A stretch of 64,000 bases of DNA from Pseudoips prasinana. Its lineage: Eukaryota > Arthropoda > Insecta > Lepidoptera > Nolidae. Each line of letters starts with the position of its first letter. The stretch's first letter is position 1. Under the pieces are notes generated by a model. It made no database searches, had not been told where the DNA came from, and saw only the letters and a list, made by a program, of their open reading frames with translations. Positions 1 through 10,189 of the stretch are shown here, piece by piece. Position numbers and translations under genes: made by a program. The stretch is taken from the NCBI GenBank assembly GCA_951640165.1, contig OX621249.1:2779001-2843000 (forward strand). Reading direction: 5' to 3'.

Positions 1-510
1 GCGACATATGTGCGCGGCACATATATAGTGAATAAGCGTGTGCGCAAACACAAGGGGGAACTTCCCATTCTATCACTCTCATGATCGCATGGGACGACTA
101 TAGCGACATATGTGCGCGGCACATACATAGTGAATAAGCGTGTGCGCAAACACAAGGGGGAACTTCCCATTCTATCACTCTCATGATCGCATGGGACGAC
201 TATAGCGACATATGTGCGCGGCACATATATAGTGAATAAGCGTGTGCGCAAACACAAGGGGGAACTTCCCATTCTATCAGTCTCATGATCGCATGGGATG
301 ACTATAGCGACATATGTGCGCGGCACATACATAGTGAATAAGCGTGTGCGCAAACACAAGGGGGAACTTCCCATTCTATCACTCTCATGATCGCATGCGA
401 CGACTATAGCGACATATGTGCGCGGCACATATATAGTGAATAAGCGTGTGCGCAAACACAAGGGGGAACTTCCCATTCTATCACTCTCATGATCGCATGG
501 GACGACTATA
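1..510. repeat. Five tandem 102-bp units (SINE-M4 body)
   Basis: Five head-to-tail units start at 1, 103, 205, 307 and 409, each exactly 102 bp and differing by only a few substitutions. The array is cut by the window edge, so more units may lie upstream. Each unit contains a stretch (TTCCCATTCTATCACTCTC, then GATCGCATGGGACGAC) homologous to the body of the tRNA-headed repeat at 46.50-46.85 kb. This is therefore a minisatellite grown from part of a SINE rather than an unrelated satellite. Confidence 0.9.
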
Positions 511-720
511 GCGACAGGAAGGAGGTCAGGTACAGACGCGACGGTTTTACGTGCTCTCCGAGTCACGGAGGTGTAAATACCGCTGACTCACACACTTCGG
601 GCTAGTAGTGAGAAATTTTTCATTAAAGTAAAATCCCAAAGTCACTTTTCGGCCCGAAGGTGGTAGAGGTACCTCTAGCACGAATCTATATATTTCACTT
701 ATCGATGTAACTTTTCTAGT
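511..720 (-). repeat. SINE-M4 remainder flanking the tandem array
   Basis: Directly after the fifth unit the sequence continues as the SINE-M4 family (AGGTCAGGTACAGA, then CTCTCCGAG..CACGG and GAGAAATTTTTC). This matches 46.66-46.76 kb. The tRNA-like head expected at the right end is degraded or missing. Confidence 0.65.
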
Positions 721-964
721 ATAGACATTTGAAGTTCATTGAAGTTTCCGCTAGGGGCGGTGCTAGTCAATGTATTTAAAAAACGGCGAGAATCATTGAA
801 AACATAAACTACATGAACAATAGACAATAATAGACATGCAGGTTCGAATCCAAAGAATGGAAAACAAAAAATATGCATTTTATTGTAGATATGAGAAGAG
901 GATTATCATTTTGGTAATATATTAATAAGCACTCCATCCTTTTTTTATTATACTAAAGTATTCT
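721..964. other. AT-rich spacer, nothing recognised
   Basis: No convincing gene, RNA or structured repeat was seen here. Confidence 0.5.
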
Positions 965-1085
965 TCATTTTTATTATCTGGTACCTAGGTATTCCCTCGG
1001 GTCGACTTCTACGCCCCTCACGGGACGAGATGGGGTGGCGATATTCTATACCGTGAGCCATCCAGCTAGTCTTTAACAGTCAGCC
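965..1085 (-). repeat. RTE-derived short element, head only
   Basis: Antisense copy of the RTE 5' leader: TATTCCCTCGGGTCGACTTC then GGGATGGCG-like sequence, matching 18.48-18.55 kb and the start of the RTE at 60.83 kb. Confidence 0.6.
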
Positions 1086-1616
1086 TTCGTTGAGGAAGTA
1101 ACGCATGACCATAAACAAACAATATTTATTTTGACGATCTCTGTGTTTTTTTGAATTAAAACTAGGTATTTTTCATCACCCCATCTCGTAAAGAGCATTT
1201 TTGCTCTTCGATATCTGAGTGGAAAAGTCGTTTTTATCCTCTAGAGCAGTGTATTTCAACCTTTGTCATCACGCGACCCCCCTACCCATTTTTGACCCGC
1301 TTTTTTCATGTTTCTTTTATTTTGTGGCACATATCCAACATTTTTATTAATTTTCATAAGGTTCGGATAAATACATCATTAAAATTTGTGAAGAATTGGA
1401 ATAGAAAGCACGCCACCAAAATTTACTTTATTATTCAGAGGTCAGGTGGTTGTCAAGAGACAAAGTAAAAGCCAGAGTTTTGGAACTTCACGCTAAACTG
1501 TTAATGTATTTGCAGCAGGCCTAATAATAATACTCCAAATTCATTTGCGACCCTATGTCTAGCTTTCCCAACTTTTTGCAACTTCCCTATAGAAGTTTCG
1601 CGACCCCCTTATAATA

Positions 1617-2898
1617 GGTCTTTACCTATGAAATTGCCGTTTTGTATGAAAAAATATAAACGAATTTTTTTCATGAATTTTTTTATTTGTATTAATCGAA
1701 GTAATCACCCATGCAATCAATGCATCTTTGCCATCGCAGTGGCAGTTTATTGATGCCCTTCTTAAAGAAATCAGCTGGACGGGAGGCAACAAATTCTTCA
1801 AAGGCATTTTGTACTGCCTCTCGGGTATTGAATTTTTTTCCCGCCAAGAAGTTATCCAAATTCTGGAAAAAGTAGTAGTCTGTAGGCGCAAGGTCTGGTG
1901 AGTAGGGCGGATGACGGAGAGCTTCCAACCCCAGTTCTTGCAACTTGGAGACCGTCTGCTGTGCAGTATGAGGTCGCGCGTTGTCGTGCAGGAGCAGCGG
2001 AGACGAGCGATTGACCAATGCTGGTTGGAGATGCGCCAGCTTCTCCATCATTGTGCTCAGTTCTTCACAGTACACATCTGCAGTAATGCTCACCCCGTTT
2101 GGTAAGAAGCTGTGATGAATCACACCGGCGCTAGACCACCAAACAGTGACCATCACTTTTCTAGGGGTAAGTTTTCGTTTAGGGCATTGTTTAGGTGCTG
2201 AACCAGGATCCAACCAACTTGCTGAGCGCTTGCGGTTATCAAACAGAATCCATTTTTCGTCGCAGGTAACAATGCGGTTCAAAATTCCTTCATTTGTGTG
2301 TCTGTTGAGCAGTGCAAGGCACGTCTCGACGCGTACTTCGCGCTGGCGATCATTGAGTTCGTGGGGCACCCATTTGTCAAGCTTTTTTACCTTGCCAATT
2401 TGACGCAAATGGACCAATATTGTTTTGACGCTAACGTCGAAAGCTGCTGCTAATTCAGCCGTAGATTGTGTATCATCAGCTTCCACAACCGCCTTTAATT
2501 CGTCATTGTCGACCAAAGTCTTCGGACGACCGCGAGGTTCATTTTTCAGGTCGAAATTTCCAGAACGGAAGCGAGCAAACCAATAACAGGTGGTGCGTTG
2601 GTTTGTAGTGTTAGCTCCGTAAACGTCGTTGATGTTGCGTGCCGCTTGTGCCGCGTTGCTGCCACGACGGTACTCATATTCCATAATTACTCGAATTTTT
2701 AACGTATCCATGATGACGAAAAAGATTGAAATGCGATGAAAATGTAACACTAATCAATAAAGAAATGACTACTTTTGGAAAAAAGAATCCATGTTTTTAA
2801 AATAAAATTAATTTGAAATTAGAATTCTTAGCCAAACAAAAATTATTTTGATTTGAAATGGCCAGTACTGCAGAACGGCAATTTCATAGGTAAAGACC
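1617..2898 (-). mobile_element. Full-length mariner transposon
   Basis: A 1,282-bp element with 25-bp perfect terminal inverted repeats (both begin GGTCTTTACCTATGAAATTG) and TA on each side (1615-1616 and 2899-2900). It carries one uninterrupted transposase reading frame on the minus strand. The length is normal for mariner. It lies entirely inside the hAT MITE and is therefore younger than it. Confidence 0.92.
1692..2711 (-). CDS. Mariner transposase, apparently intact
   Basis: A 339-residue transposase when started at the Met of MDTLKIR. An in-frame Met 13 codons upstream exists, but the homologous N-terminus (EYRRGSNAAQAA) favours this start. It has two N-terminal helix-turn-helix segments (about residues 10-105), the mariner signature WVPHEL (114-119), and a complete catalytic triad: D151 in TCDEKW, D243 in LHDNARPH and D278 in YSPDLAPTD. 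The spacing D92D34D is that of true mariners. The enzyme cuts and pastes the element at TA dinucleotides in the nucleus. No stop or frameshift was seen, so activity is possible but unproven. Confidence 0.93.
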   Translation of the reverse strand: MDTLKIRVIMEYEYRRGSNAAQAARNINDVYGANTTNQRTTCYWFARFRSGNFDLKNEPRGRPKTLVDNDELKAVVEADDTQSTAELAAAFDVSVKTILVHLRQIGKVKKLDKWVPHELNDRQREVRVETCLALLNRHTNEGILNRIVTCDEKWILFDNRKRSASWLDPGSAPKQCPKRKLTPRKVMVTVWWSSAGVIHHSFLPNGVSITADVYCEELSTMMEKLAHLQPALVNRSSPLLLHDNARPHTAQQTVSKLQELGLEALRHPPYSPDLAPTDYYFFQNLDNFLAGKKFNTREAVQNAFEEFVASRPADFFKKGINKLPLRWQRCIDCMGDYFD

Positions 2899-3006
2899 TA
2901 ATAGATGCTTCGCGACCCCCCAGGGGGTCGCGACCCACAGGTTGAAAAACACTGCTCTAGAGGCTAAAGTAAATTTGAATTTAGAAAATCGTATGCACCA
3001 AGTTTG

Positions 3007-3178
3007 TGAATGCAAAATAAAATAAAATAAAATAAAAAAGGTTTTTATTCACGTAGACTTTAAAAAAGCGCTTGTAAATAGTCAAAACATGTTTGTAGTA
3101 ATATAGTTGTATACATTAGATATTATTTCTAGTAACATAGATATTTAGGTACATATTGTATGAAATAAATAAAAAAAA
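3007..3178 (-). mobile_element. LINE-H 3' end, 5'-truncated copy
   Basis: Antisense 3' terminus of the LINE family called LINE-H here (sense end: GTCTACGTGAATAAAAACC then A/T tail). It is only about 150 bp long and joined directly to the A-rich tail of the next LINE-H copy. Confidence 0.8.
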
Positions 3179-4640
3179 TATAAATAAAATAAAAAAGGTT
3201 TTTATTCACGTAGACTTCAATAAAGCGCTTGTAAATAGTCAGAACATGTTTGCAGTAATATAGTTGTATACATTAGATATTATTTCTAGTAACATAGATA
3301 TTTAGGTACATCTTGTATGAAAACATTTATAAAATTTATTTTATTACAGAAATGATATTTAGCTAGCTCGTTTCAAGTTATTGTCAAGAGATTATGTTTA
3401 ATTATCTAGTTTAAGTCTAATATTTTTACTACATATTGTCAATGGTTCTGTCTATATTAAAGGTATTATTATTATGACGGACCTTGTGTTAATAACGACG
3501 GTCGCGCTTTAATACTACCACCGGATCCAATGCGCCCCAACTGAGAAGACCCAGCGAAACAAACTCAGTGGGTTCATCTACTACCGGTTTCAACACGACC
3601 CAGTTGAGACGGTCCGGCGAGACATACTCAAGCGGGCATGAACACGGGATTTGGTCCAATTAGAGTAATTATTTAGTAGGTAAACACAATATATGCTCGA
3701 TCGGTTGTCTGAATGCTTATTATTTTAGATTATATTTAGGTATACAAAAGAAAAACTTCGAAACAATAACATTATTCATTTTGAGACAGAGTCAATAATT
3801 TTAAATTAAGTATATGATAGCAATCATTTACAGATAGTTCACGTAACACAGCAGATCAGTCATGTCTATATGGCTACAAGATCTCCAGCGAGCAATGTGC
3901 AGGTAGGAAGTGAGAGCCAGACGTCTTTGTCATCGATGTACTCTTTAGTGGTGTAATAACCCCTAGCCATAAGTATACGTTTAATATGTGTTTTAAAACT
4001 TGTGTCAGGCAGATCAGCAATTTGAGTAGGAAGCTTGTTATAAAACCTAATACAATTTCCTAAAAATGATTTATTAGTTTTGCTTACTCTAAAGCCTGGC
4101 ATGGCTAGTTTGTTTTTATTCCTAGTATTTATATTATGCAGTTCACTTTTCTTTTTATAATTATGAATATTTTTTCTAACAAACATTATATTCTGATATA
4201 TATATTCCGATGGCACAGTAAGTATATTTATTTCTTTAAACAAATTTCGCAAAGAATCGCGACTGCCTAAACCATAAATGGCTCTGACTGCTCTTTTCTG
4301 CAATACAAAAATAGCACCTATGTCAGCCGCCGAACCCCACAGCAGAATGCCATACGACATAATGCTATGAAAGTACGCGAAATACACTAATCTAGCAGTT
4401 TGTTCATCTGACAATTGCCTTATTTTCCAGACAGCATAGGAAGCTGAACTTAATTTACCTGCTAACTTTTCAATCTGAGGACCCCATTGCAATTTTGAAT
4501 CAAGTGTCAATCCTAAAAATACGGTCGATGGGACTAGATCTAATATTTTCGCATTAAGTGCAACTGTTGGTACAATTAAAATATCAGTAAACCTATTTAC
4601 TTCTACCTCTATGGTGCCGAATTTGTCATACAACTTTTTT
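3179..4640 (-). mobile_element. LINE-H, 5'-truncated copy with coding region
   Basis: The longest LINE-H copy in the window. About 685 bp of 3' UTR (3181-3865) is followed in antisense by the C-terminal part of the RT reading frame. The 5' truncation lies near 4635. The 3' UTR site used by other insertions (sense TAATATAGACAG) is empty here, near 3,455. Confidence 0.85.
3866..4633 (-). pseudogene. LINE-H reverse transcriptase, C-terminal fragment
   Basis: About 255 codons of open frame covering the region after the RT palm of a CR1/Jockey-type LINE. It includes FLGLTLDSKLQWGPQI, the LQKRAVRAIYGL segment and RFYNKLPTQIADLP, which are typical of the thumb and C-terminal region of such ORF2 proteins. 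The endonuclease and catalytic palm (YADD) are missing because the copy is 5'-truncated, so it cannot work alone. The same C-terminus (YYTTKEYIDDKDVW) recurs at 39.35-39.46 kb. Confidence 0.85.
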
Positions 4641-4685
4641 TTTATTTATTAAGAAGACTCGCAACCTTCTTGGTGTACTTTTTAA

Positions 4686-4912
4686 AATTGTTTTCGCAAT
4701 ATTACTGCCCATACTTATCGTATGGGCAGTGGTTACTCTAGTGTCAGGGTTGTTCAAACCGCCCAGTTGGCCTTTGGCTTGGTTAGCGATTGTTGTGCCC
4801 TCTGAAGCACGAAACCGCTCAGGAATTAAATCACACTGGTGGTAACCCATCTCTGGACTGACCGTGAGCCTAGTTGCTTAACCTTGCCGATACCAGACCG
4901 GTGAGAACATCG
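4686..4912 (-). repeat. 5S-rRNA-like SINE copy
   Basis: On the minus strand, positions about 4846-4901 read GGTTAAGCAACTAGGCTC, then GTCAGTCC..AGATGGG. This resembles the 5S rRNA internal promoter (AATTAAGCAGCGTCGG, then GTTAGTACTTAGATGGG). It is followed by a body ending in ACTGCCCATACGATAAG. Other copies lie at 23.5, 26.8, 31.0, 33.8, 50.1 and 54.2 kb. Confidence 0.7.
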
Positions 4913-4937
4913 TCAAATTGACACTGAACAATATGTA

Positions 4938-5068
4938 CAGACGCCAGCACATCAAGCTACTCTCTCTGCAAATTTGGCCAATTGAAACTGAATCTTATGC
5001 ATATGTGGTAAAGTTGAAAATCTATAAAAGAAATTTGACGGATTGGGATAGTTGGATGTGCTGGCTGG
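4938..5068. mobile_element. Palindromic MITE-1 copy
   Basis: First of seven copies of a roughly 135-bp near-palindrome. The left arm starts CAGACGCCAGCACATCAAGC and the right arm is its complement, truncated here (ATGTGCTGGCTGGG). It is preceded by TA. Confidence 0.75.
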
Positions 5069-5356
5069 GAAATAGTAGTTTTTCTCTACTCTCTCTTGAA
5101 GCTCCATCCTACCGTGACATATATGTATCAACACGTTGTCAAAACTATAAAGGAACGACACAGAAATATATTGTTTACATTCCTATTAATTATAGTAACC
5201 TATTTATTTGAACATGACAACTAAGAAATAGTTATATTATGTTTCCGCATTCCTGATTTATTTGCAACTAAATAAACAACAATTCTAGTTGTTATAGCGA
5301 GTTAATTATAAAATAATTGGGACACGGCCACTAAATAAATTTGGCCTGTTGGTCTA

Positions 5357-5720
5357 TAAATAATAAAATAAATAAAAAAGGTTTTTATTCACGTAGACTT
5401 TTAAAAAACGCTTGTAAATAGTCAGAACATGTTTGTGGTAATAGGTGCTAGGTCAGACACTCAATCTTAAATATGCAATCCTCCATAAACCTTTGAATGT
5501 GGCGCTGAGAACCAGAATAGAATGTCTCCGAAGTCTGTCTTTTCTATGGGTTTCCAAATATAATACATAAATAATTATTTCTAGTTACATAGATATTTAG
5601 GTACTTACACGGATTGTATGAAAACATTTATAAAATATATTTTAGAATAGCAATGATATTAAGCTAGCTTGTATAAAGTTATTGTCAAAGAGATTATGTT
5701 TAAGTTTAATTACCGAAATT
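5357..5720 (-). mobile_element. LINE-H 3' end with foreign insert
   Basis: Antisense LINE-H tail. The family sequence is interrupted at about 5440-5570 by roughly 130 bp not present in the other copies. Confidence 0.75.
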
Positions 5721-5931
5721 TATAGTTTTAGTTAGTGACTCTTGTTCGATGTCTACCCGGCACAATTCTTTAGATGTTTAATCACGATTATTTGTTCTGT
5801 CTCTGGGTGCAATTAATTAGAATATGTATGTAAATAGCTCCCTGAGTTGTGGTCCGAACACTATAAACATATACACTATAATATGTTCTGCGTATTTGGC
5901 TTATATTTCTGTGTGGCTGGTGGCATAGAAT

Positions 5932-6115
5932 AAATACCCCATCTCATGCTGTAGAGAGTGTAAGAGTCGACTTGAGAAAATATCTACCAGAGTACGGGCA
6001 GCAGTGTCTCTCTGTGTACTATGAGTACCATACTGCGACCTTAAGTCCTCCGCCAAGCGAGGCGATTATGGCATACTTGGAGGAGGGTCTTGTCCAGCAA
6101 TGGTCGACAAATTCA
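5932..6115 (+). repeat. RTE-derived short element (head+tail)
   Basis: CCCCATCTCATGC..GTCGACTTGAGAAAATATC, then GGCGATTATGGCATA, then CTTGTCCAGCAATGG. This is the RTE 5' leader joined directly to the RTE 3' end, as at 37.2, 44.3, 44.6 and 57.3 kb. Confidence 0.65.
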
Positions 6116-6549
6116 ATTTTTTTCAAATTCAAAAGTCATTTATTTCAGCAGCTACTGAGAAACACTGGCAGAAAACTCAGTACGAATCCTTTTTAAAATA
6201 TTTATTACTTAATATAAAATTACATTGTATGTACTTAAATGTATTTATCTAGAGCGACTCAATGCCATTCCGTTTTGTTACTTAAATAATCAGAAGTTTT
6301 TTAGTAAGCCGTGCTACACAATTTGGCTTTTATAGTCTTTTTAAACTTATTCGTAGACGTTTCTCTCGTAGTTCGGCTGACATAATGATTTGGCTAGTCC
6401 CCGTTGAGTTTGGCTACGAAATTCGCCCAAGAGCATTAGCATAATTCGTATACGGTCATGAGTCATATTCTCATTTTGGAAATGGTCTCTATCACACCTA
6501 TCCGCTTCCGCATTTACCGGACAACGAAATAATGAGTTTTACTTTTCGT
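6116..6549. other. No gene recognised
   Basis: AT-rich single-copy-looking sequence upstream of the candidate first exon. No repeat family seen elsewhere in the window was noticed. Confidence 0.4.
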
Positions 6550-6552
6550 TTT

Positions 6553-6618
6553 CAGACGCGGCCGCAGTGATATGCCAGTGGCGGGGAGAAGCGCGCGCGC
6601 ACGCTGCGATGCGCGGTT
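6553..6618 (+). promoter_or_regulatory. CG-rich candidate promoter
   Basis: A short CG-rich island (GCGGCCGC, GAAGCGCGCGCGCAC, GATGCGCGG) in otherwise AT-rich DNA, immediately upstream of the candidate leader exon. No firm TATA or initiator assignment was possible. Confidence 0.35.
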
Positions 6619-6740
6619 AACATTCCAAAACTACAAATGTGAAAATTTTATTGCATTCATATTAATTCTTGCACTAAATAATAGTTGATCCATTAAAAGT
6701 ATATTACTTTAAACTCGATTATGTTTTTAGTAAAAAAATA

Positions 6741-6866
6741 ATGTAAATGCAATAACAATGAAACATCGTTTAAAGTGCAGTGTTAAGTGTACACAGTGTT
6801 AAGATGTAAAGTGATAAAGTGTTAGTGGAACGCAGTGTTGGATCACTCCGGACCAGGATGGTGTGA
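6741..6866 (+). promoter_or_regulatory. Leader with start-stop and 2-codon uORFs
   Basis: The presumed 5' UTR carries several very short upstream ORFs. ATGTAA at 6804-6809 is a minimal start-stop, ATGGTGTGA at 6858-6866 encodes two codons, and there are further ATGs near 6741-6765. Such uORFs usually lower or gate translation of the main frame. This matters only if the exon at 6876 is real. Confidence 0.35.
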
Positions 6867-6875
6867 GCTGACACC

Positions 6876-6921
6876 ATGGGCATACAAGTCGAAAATTCTG
6901 TCAACTATAATAGCAACTCAT
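6876..6921 (+). CDS. Candidate first coding exon, product unknown
   Basis: The ATG at 6876 (context GACACCATGG, close to an insect start context) opens 15 codons (MGIQVENSVNYNSNS plus one base). A strong splice donor follows at 6922 (CAT|GTAAGTAC). The upstream leader contains the repeated AGTGTTAAGTG-type runs common in lepidopteran 5' UTRs, and a CG-rich patch lies 260 bp further up. The frame stays open past the donor to a stop at 7028, so a 50-residue unspliced peptide is the alternative. I do not recognise the product, and downstream exons were not identified in the window. Confidence 0.4.
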
Positions 6922-8430
6922 GTAAGTACTCCACATTTAAACCAGATCTAACAGTTAAACCAGGCTTAAATAGTCATAGAGATATATTAGATTTCGATTT
7001 CACTAAAAAGTTTAAATTATTCCGTTAGTTCCATGACAGATCTAAAGCATAAAAAAATTACATTTGCAGTTCAACAAAATCATAACTCAACTTTAAAATT
7101 GTTTGTTTTGTAATAATAAATGTAAAGAAGAAATAGTTATAGACAGAATACGAGAATATAACAAATGTTAAATTACATCAAAAGTAAACAAAAAGAAAAA
7201 GATTGCAATAAATAAAGTTAATTTAATTAAACAATGAATTTATTATACTGCAATTCGTCTTGAAATGGTTTGTCCCATATATAAAAATGCCACAAATACA
7301 TTTCAATGATAAGGCTTTTCATTAAGAAACACGCTAATATTTATAAACGCAAATATAAGAAATATAAAAAATTCAACATGGCTATAAACAAATCAAATTT
7401 CAACATAACGATAAACAAATCAAATGTCAACATTTAAAAAGTATTGAGTCAAGAAACAATTACAAATATCTAATAAAGTACAAATACCGCTTAATTTAAA
7501 TAAATCCCGATGAATTACCAAACGAGAAACTAGACGAGAAACTTAGAGAAAAGAATTTAGTGTGAAATTTAACAGAAATAGAGAAATCAACCTTAGTTAT
7601 ATGTACTTTTCAGTGAAGCTTGACATGGCATGCGAAGAATGTCGGTATACTGTTCAGCTTATTACTCAGCTACAAATTCCTACATTAGTTGAGATTATAT
7701 CAACATTTCAACAACATAATCTCTCTTACGGTTTCGTTGAAATTGTACAATATTAACTACTGCATTTTTAAGACAAGTTGAATAGAATATAACCAAATAG
7801 TCTTTACTGTACACACTACAAGTTCAACTATAAATAAATAAAACTTAATAATGTTATCATGGACATAAAAAAGTAATGAACGGATATTAAGGAAACAAAT
7901 CAATCAATAAATAAAATAAAAAAAATAAAATAAATCATCATCATTTATTCTTCAATTCTTATTCTCTCGTAAACCCCCATAATCTCCAGACATAGCTTAA
8001 TGACTAATGTTCAGTGACTGTCATCTAAAGCACGGAGACGTTGTTACATCAAAACTGACATCTACAGACTGACCTCTAGTTCCTTAACCTCGTGAATTTC
8101 TTATGGACAACTGAGAGAAACTAACTATAAGTAAGTCTATTCTCATATAACTTCGATTCGTCTCGGCTGATTCATTGTTTACCCTGGTCACTAATAAGTA
8201 TTTACGAAAATGATCCTTAATCAAGGTCCTGTATTAGAAGGAGAGCCTGTATCTAAGCCTCCACCGTCCAACTGTCTATCAACTGTAAATCTCATGAATA
8301 TTAATAGGTAGTCAGTTGTAATTTCTTCAGACTGTACGTTTCTATTGCGGCTATAAATACAAATAATAAAAAAAGTAAATTTAAAAATATCCAAATTTCT
8401 GAGTCCAACTGGCTCTTGGTCGGTTTTTAA
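6922..8430. other. AT-rich region, nothing recognised
   Basis: If the exon at 6876-6921 is real this is its intron. The sequence is strongly A/T-biased with short A-runs. The few open frames here look random. Confidence 0.4.
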
Positions 8431-8471
8431 TAACTATCTTCTCTTTGATACTGCGAGCGCTGTATTTAGTA

Positions 8472-8606
8472 CAGATGCCAGCACATCAAGCCACCCCAAT
8501 CTGTCAAATTTCCCCAATTGAAGGTAAACCTTATGCTTTTGAGATAAAGTTGAAAATCTATAAAAGAAATTTGACAGATTGGGGTAGCTTGGTGTGCTGG
8601 CGTCTG
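8472..8606. mobile_element. Palindromic MITE-1 copy
   Basis: Complete copy: CAGATGCCAGCACATCAAGC on the left, complement ending GGTGTGCTGGCGTCTG on the right, TA at 8470-8471 and 8607-8608. Confidence 0.88.
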
Positions 8607-8609
8607 TAC

Positions 8610-10185
8610 ATGCTCCTTCCCCCTCACTCATAAGTAGACTAGAAGAATAGGAAGTTTCATATATTATAGTACAAATAGTCCATAACGCCCCCACGATAGT
8701 CTAATAATTCAATAGCCACTAGACTAATACATCCAGTAAAAATAGATATTGCTCAATTTAATGATAGGTCTAAAAAATTGCACTCATTCATTGTGAATTT
8801 GTAACAGAATTTGAAACTGTTTCAAAAGCTAATGCTACTATGAAGCTAAATAATTTGGAAGACATTTAGGACACCAATAACAAAGAATACAGTCAATGAT
8901 AGTATAAATAGCTCGGTAACGTAGCATGGCAGCTGTGCCGTTCATAATTTTAGAAAAAACTACGAAAATCAGCATTTATAAATGAATTGCGTCTTCAAAT
9001 TTCAAATTAAATCATTCAGATAGTATTTCCACTGAGAATGTTTTACCACTTACAATATAAGAATACACACAGCAAGATTTTAATATAGCATTCATGTTTA
9101 AGCCTGGTTTAACTTAAACTTATGTGAAAAATCATAATAAATATTAACTTATTTTCAGCAACTGTCACATTATATGTTTATTAATTCATTTCTCTTAATT
9201 TAAACACAGACTCAAGAAAAACAGAAATTCCCGATTGTCCTCTAAAATCGTGTTTTCTATTTCAGTGCGTTCAAATATTCTTAAATATATTTTAGTTTAA
9301 GTTCAATGTCATTTGCTCGGCCTAGAGAGTGAACGAGTGTAACTGTGAATTATTGACGTTCATTTTGAATTTGGAATGCTGGCGTAGAGCTGCGCGCACG
9401 CAAGATTTAGCGTGCTAATGCTAACAAACCGTCAAAATACATAACTGTATGTCAATAAAGAATGACAGTGGTATTAATATGTGAAAATTTTGAGATTTCA
9501 CATGATGCCTGAACCGTTGTTGCCATTAATTGATTGTCAGAATATGGATATGGAATATTCTAATTGAAATTGATGCTGATAACAAATAAGCAAAAATATG
9601 ATTTAGTACTGGCAATTTTACAATGTTATTATTAACATAGCAGATGTTGAATATGAAATACATTTAAACCAAGAACTAAACTCTGATCTAAGTTCACATT
9701 AGTATTATTCAGATAGAAGAAAACAAAGAGGAAGAACGTCCAAACCAAAATAGAATAACACACAATTTCTTTCACAAGACCGAAAAGAAATTTAGCAAAG
9801 TGAAGATTACTATATTACGCAGTTGCTAAACACAAGGGAAAAGAAAATTCTCAAAGAGCACTGACCTGCGGCAGTTCAACAAACACGGATGTTAAAGAAT
9901 GAAGACATTTACGATTAGTTAAGTGATGCAAGATTTAGGGGAGACTCGGCTTATATCGTGATATAAGAGCTTGAGTTAAAAATGAAACACAAAAAGAGTT
10001 TACTACGAGAAGAAACCAATGCCAATCGGCTTCTTAAAATTCTGACTAAATTTTGTTTAAATAATTACTACTTCGTGTTTGAAATAAGCAAAAAGGTGGG
10101 TGTTTGTAATGGCACTCACCAACTTATGCTATAAACAAATGTTATCAATAAGTAAAAATGACAACTCCTACATTAGGGAAACATC
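8610..10185. other. AT-rich region, nothing recognised
   Basis: No gene or multi-copy element was recognised. A slightly GC-richer patch lies at 9370-9425 (GAGCTGCGCGCACGC) without a supporting reading frame. Confidence 0.4.
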
Positions 10186-10189
10186 ATCA

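Larger units (their letters stand above)
1247..2954. mobile_element. hAT-type MITE interrupted by mariner
   Basis: The ends are inverted (CAGTGTATTTCAACC on the left, GGTTGAAAAACACTG on the right) and flanked by a perfect 8-bp duplication CTCTAGAG (1239-1246 and 2955-2962), as for hAT elements. The subterminal GCGACCCCC motif is typical of Charlie/Buster-like hATs. About 425 bp of hAT sequence remains outside the inserted mariner. No hAT transposase is present, so the element was non-autonomous before mariner landed in it. Confidence 0.85.

Noticed and set aside
1..510. CRISPR-like regular repeats
   Set aside because: The 102-bp units are contiguous with no unique spacers and match a SINE body in a eukaryotic genome.
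4846..4901. Genuine 5S rRNA gene or pseudogene
   Set aside because: Only the internal promoter region resembles 5S, and the rest is a shared unrelated body, so it is treated as SINE-like.
7562..7756. 64-codon open frame
   Set aside because: Random AT-rich composition, no start context or conserved motif, no neighbouring gene structure.
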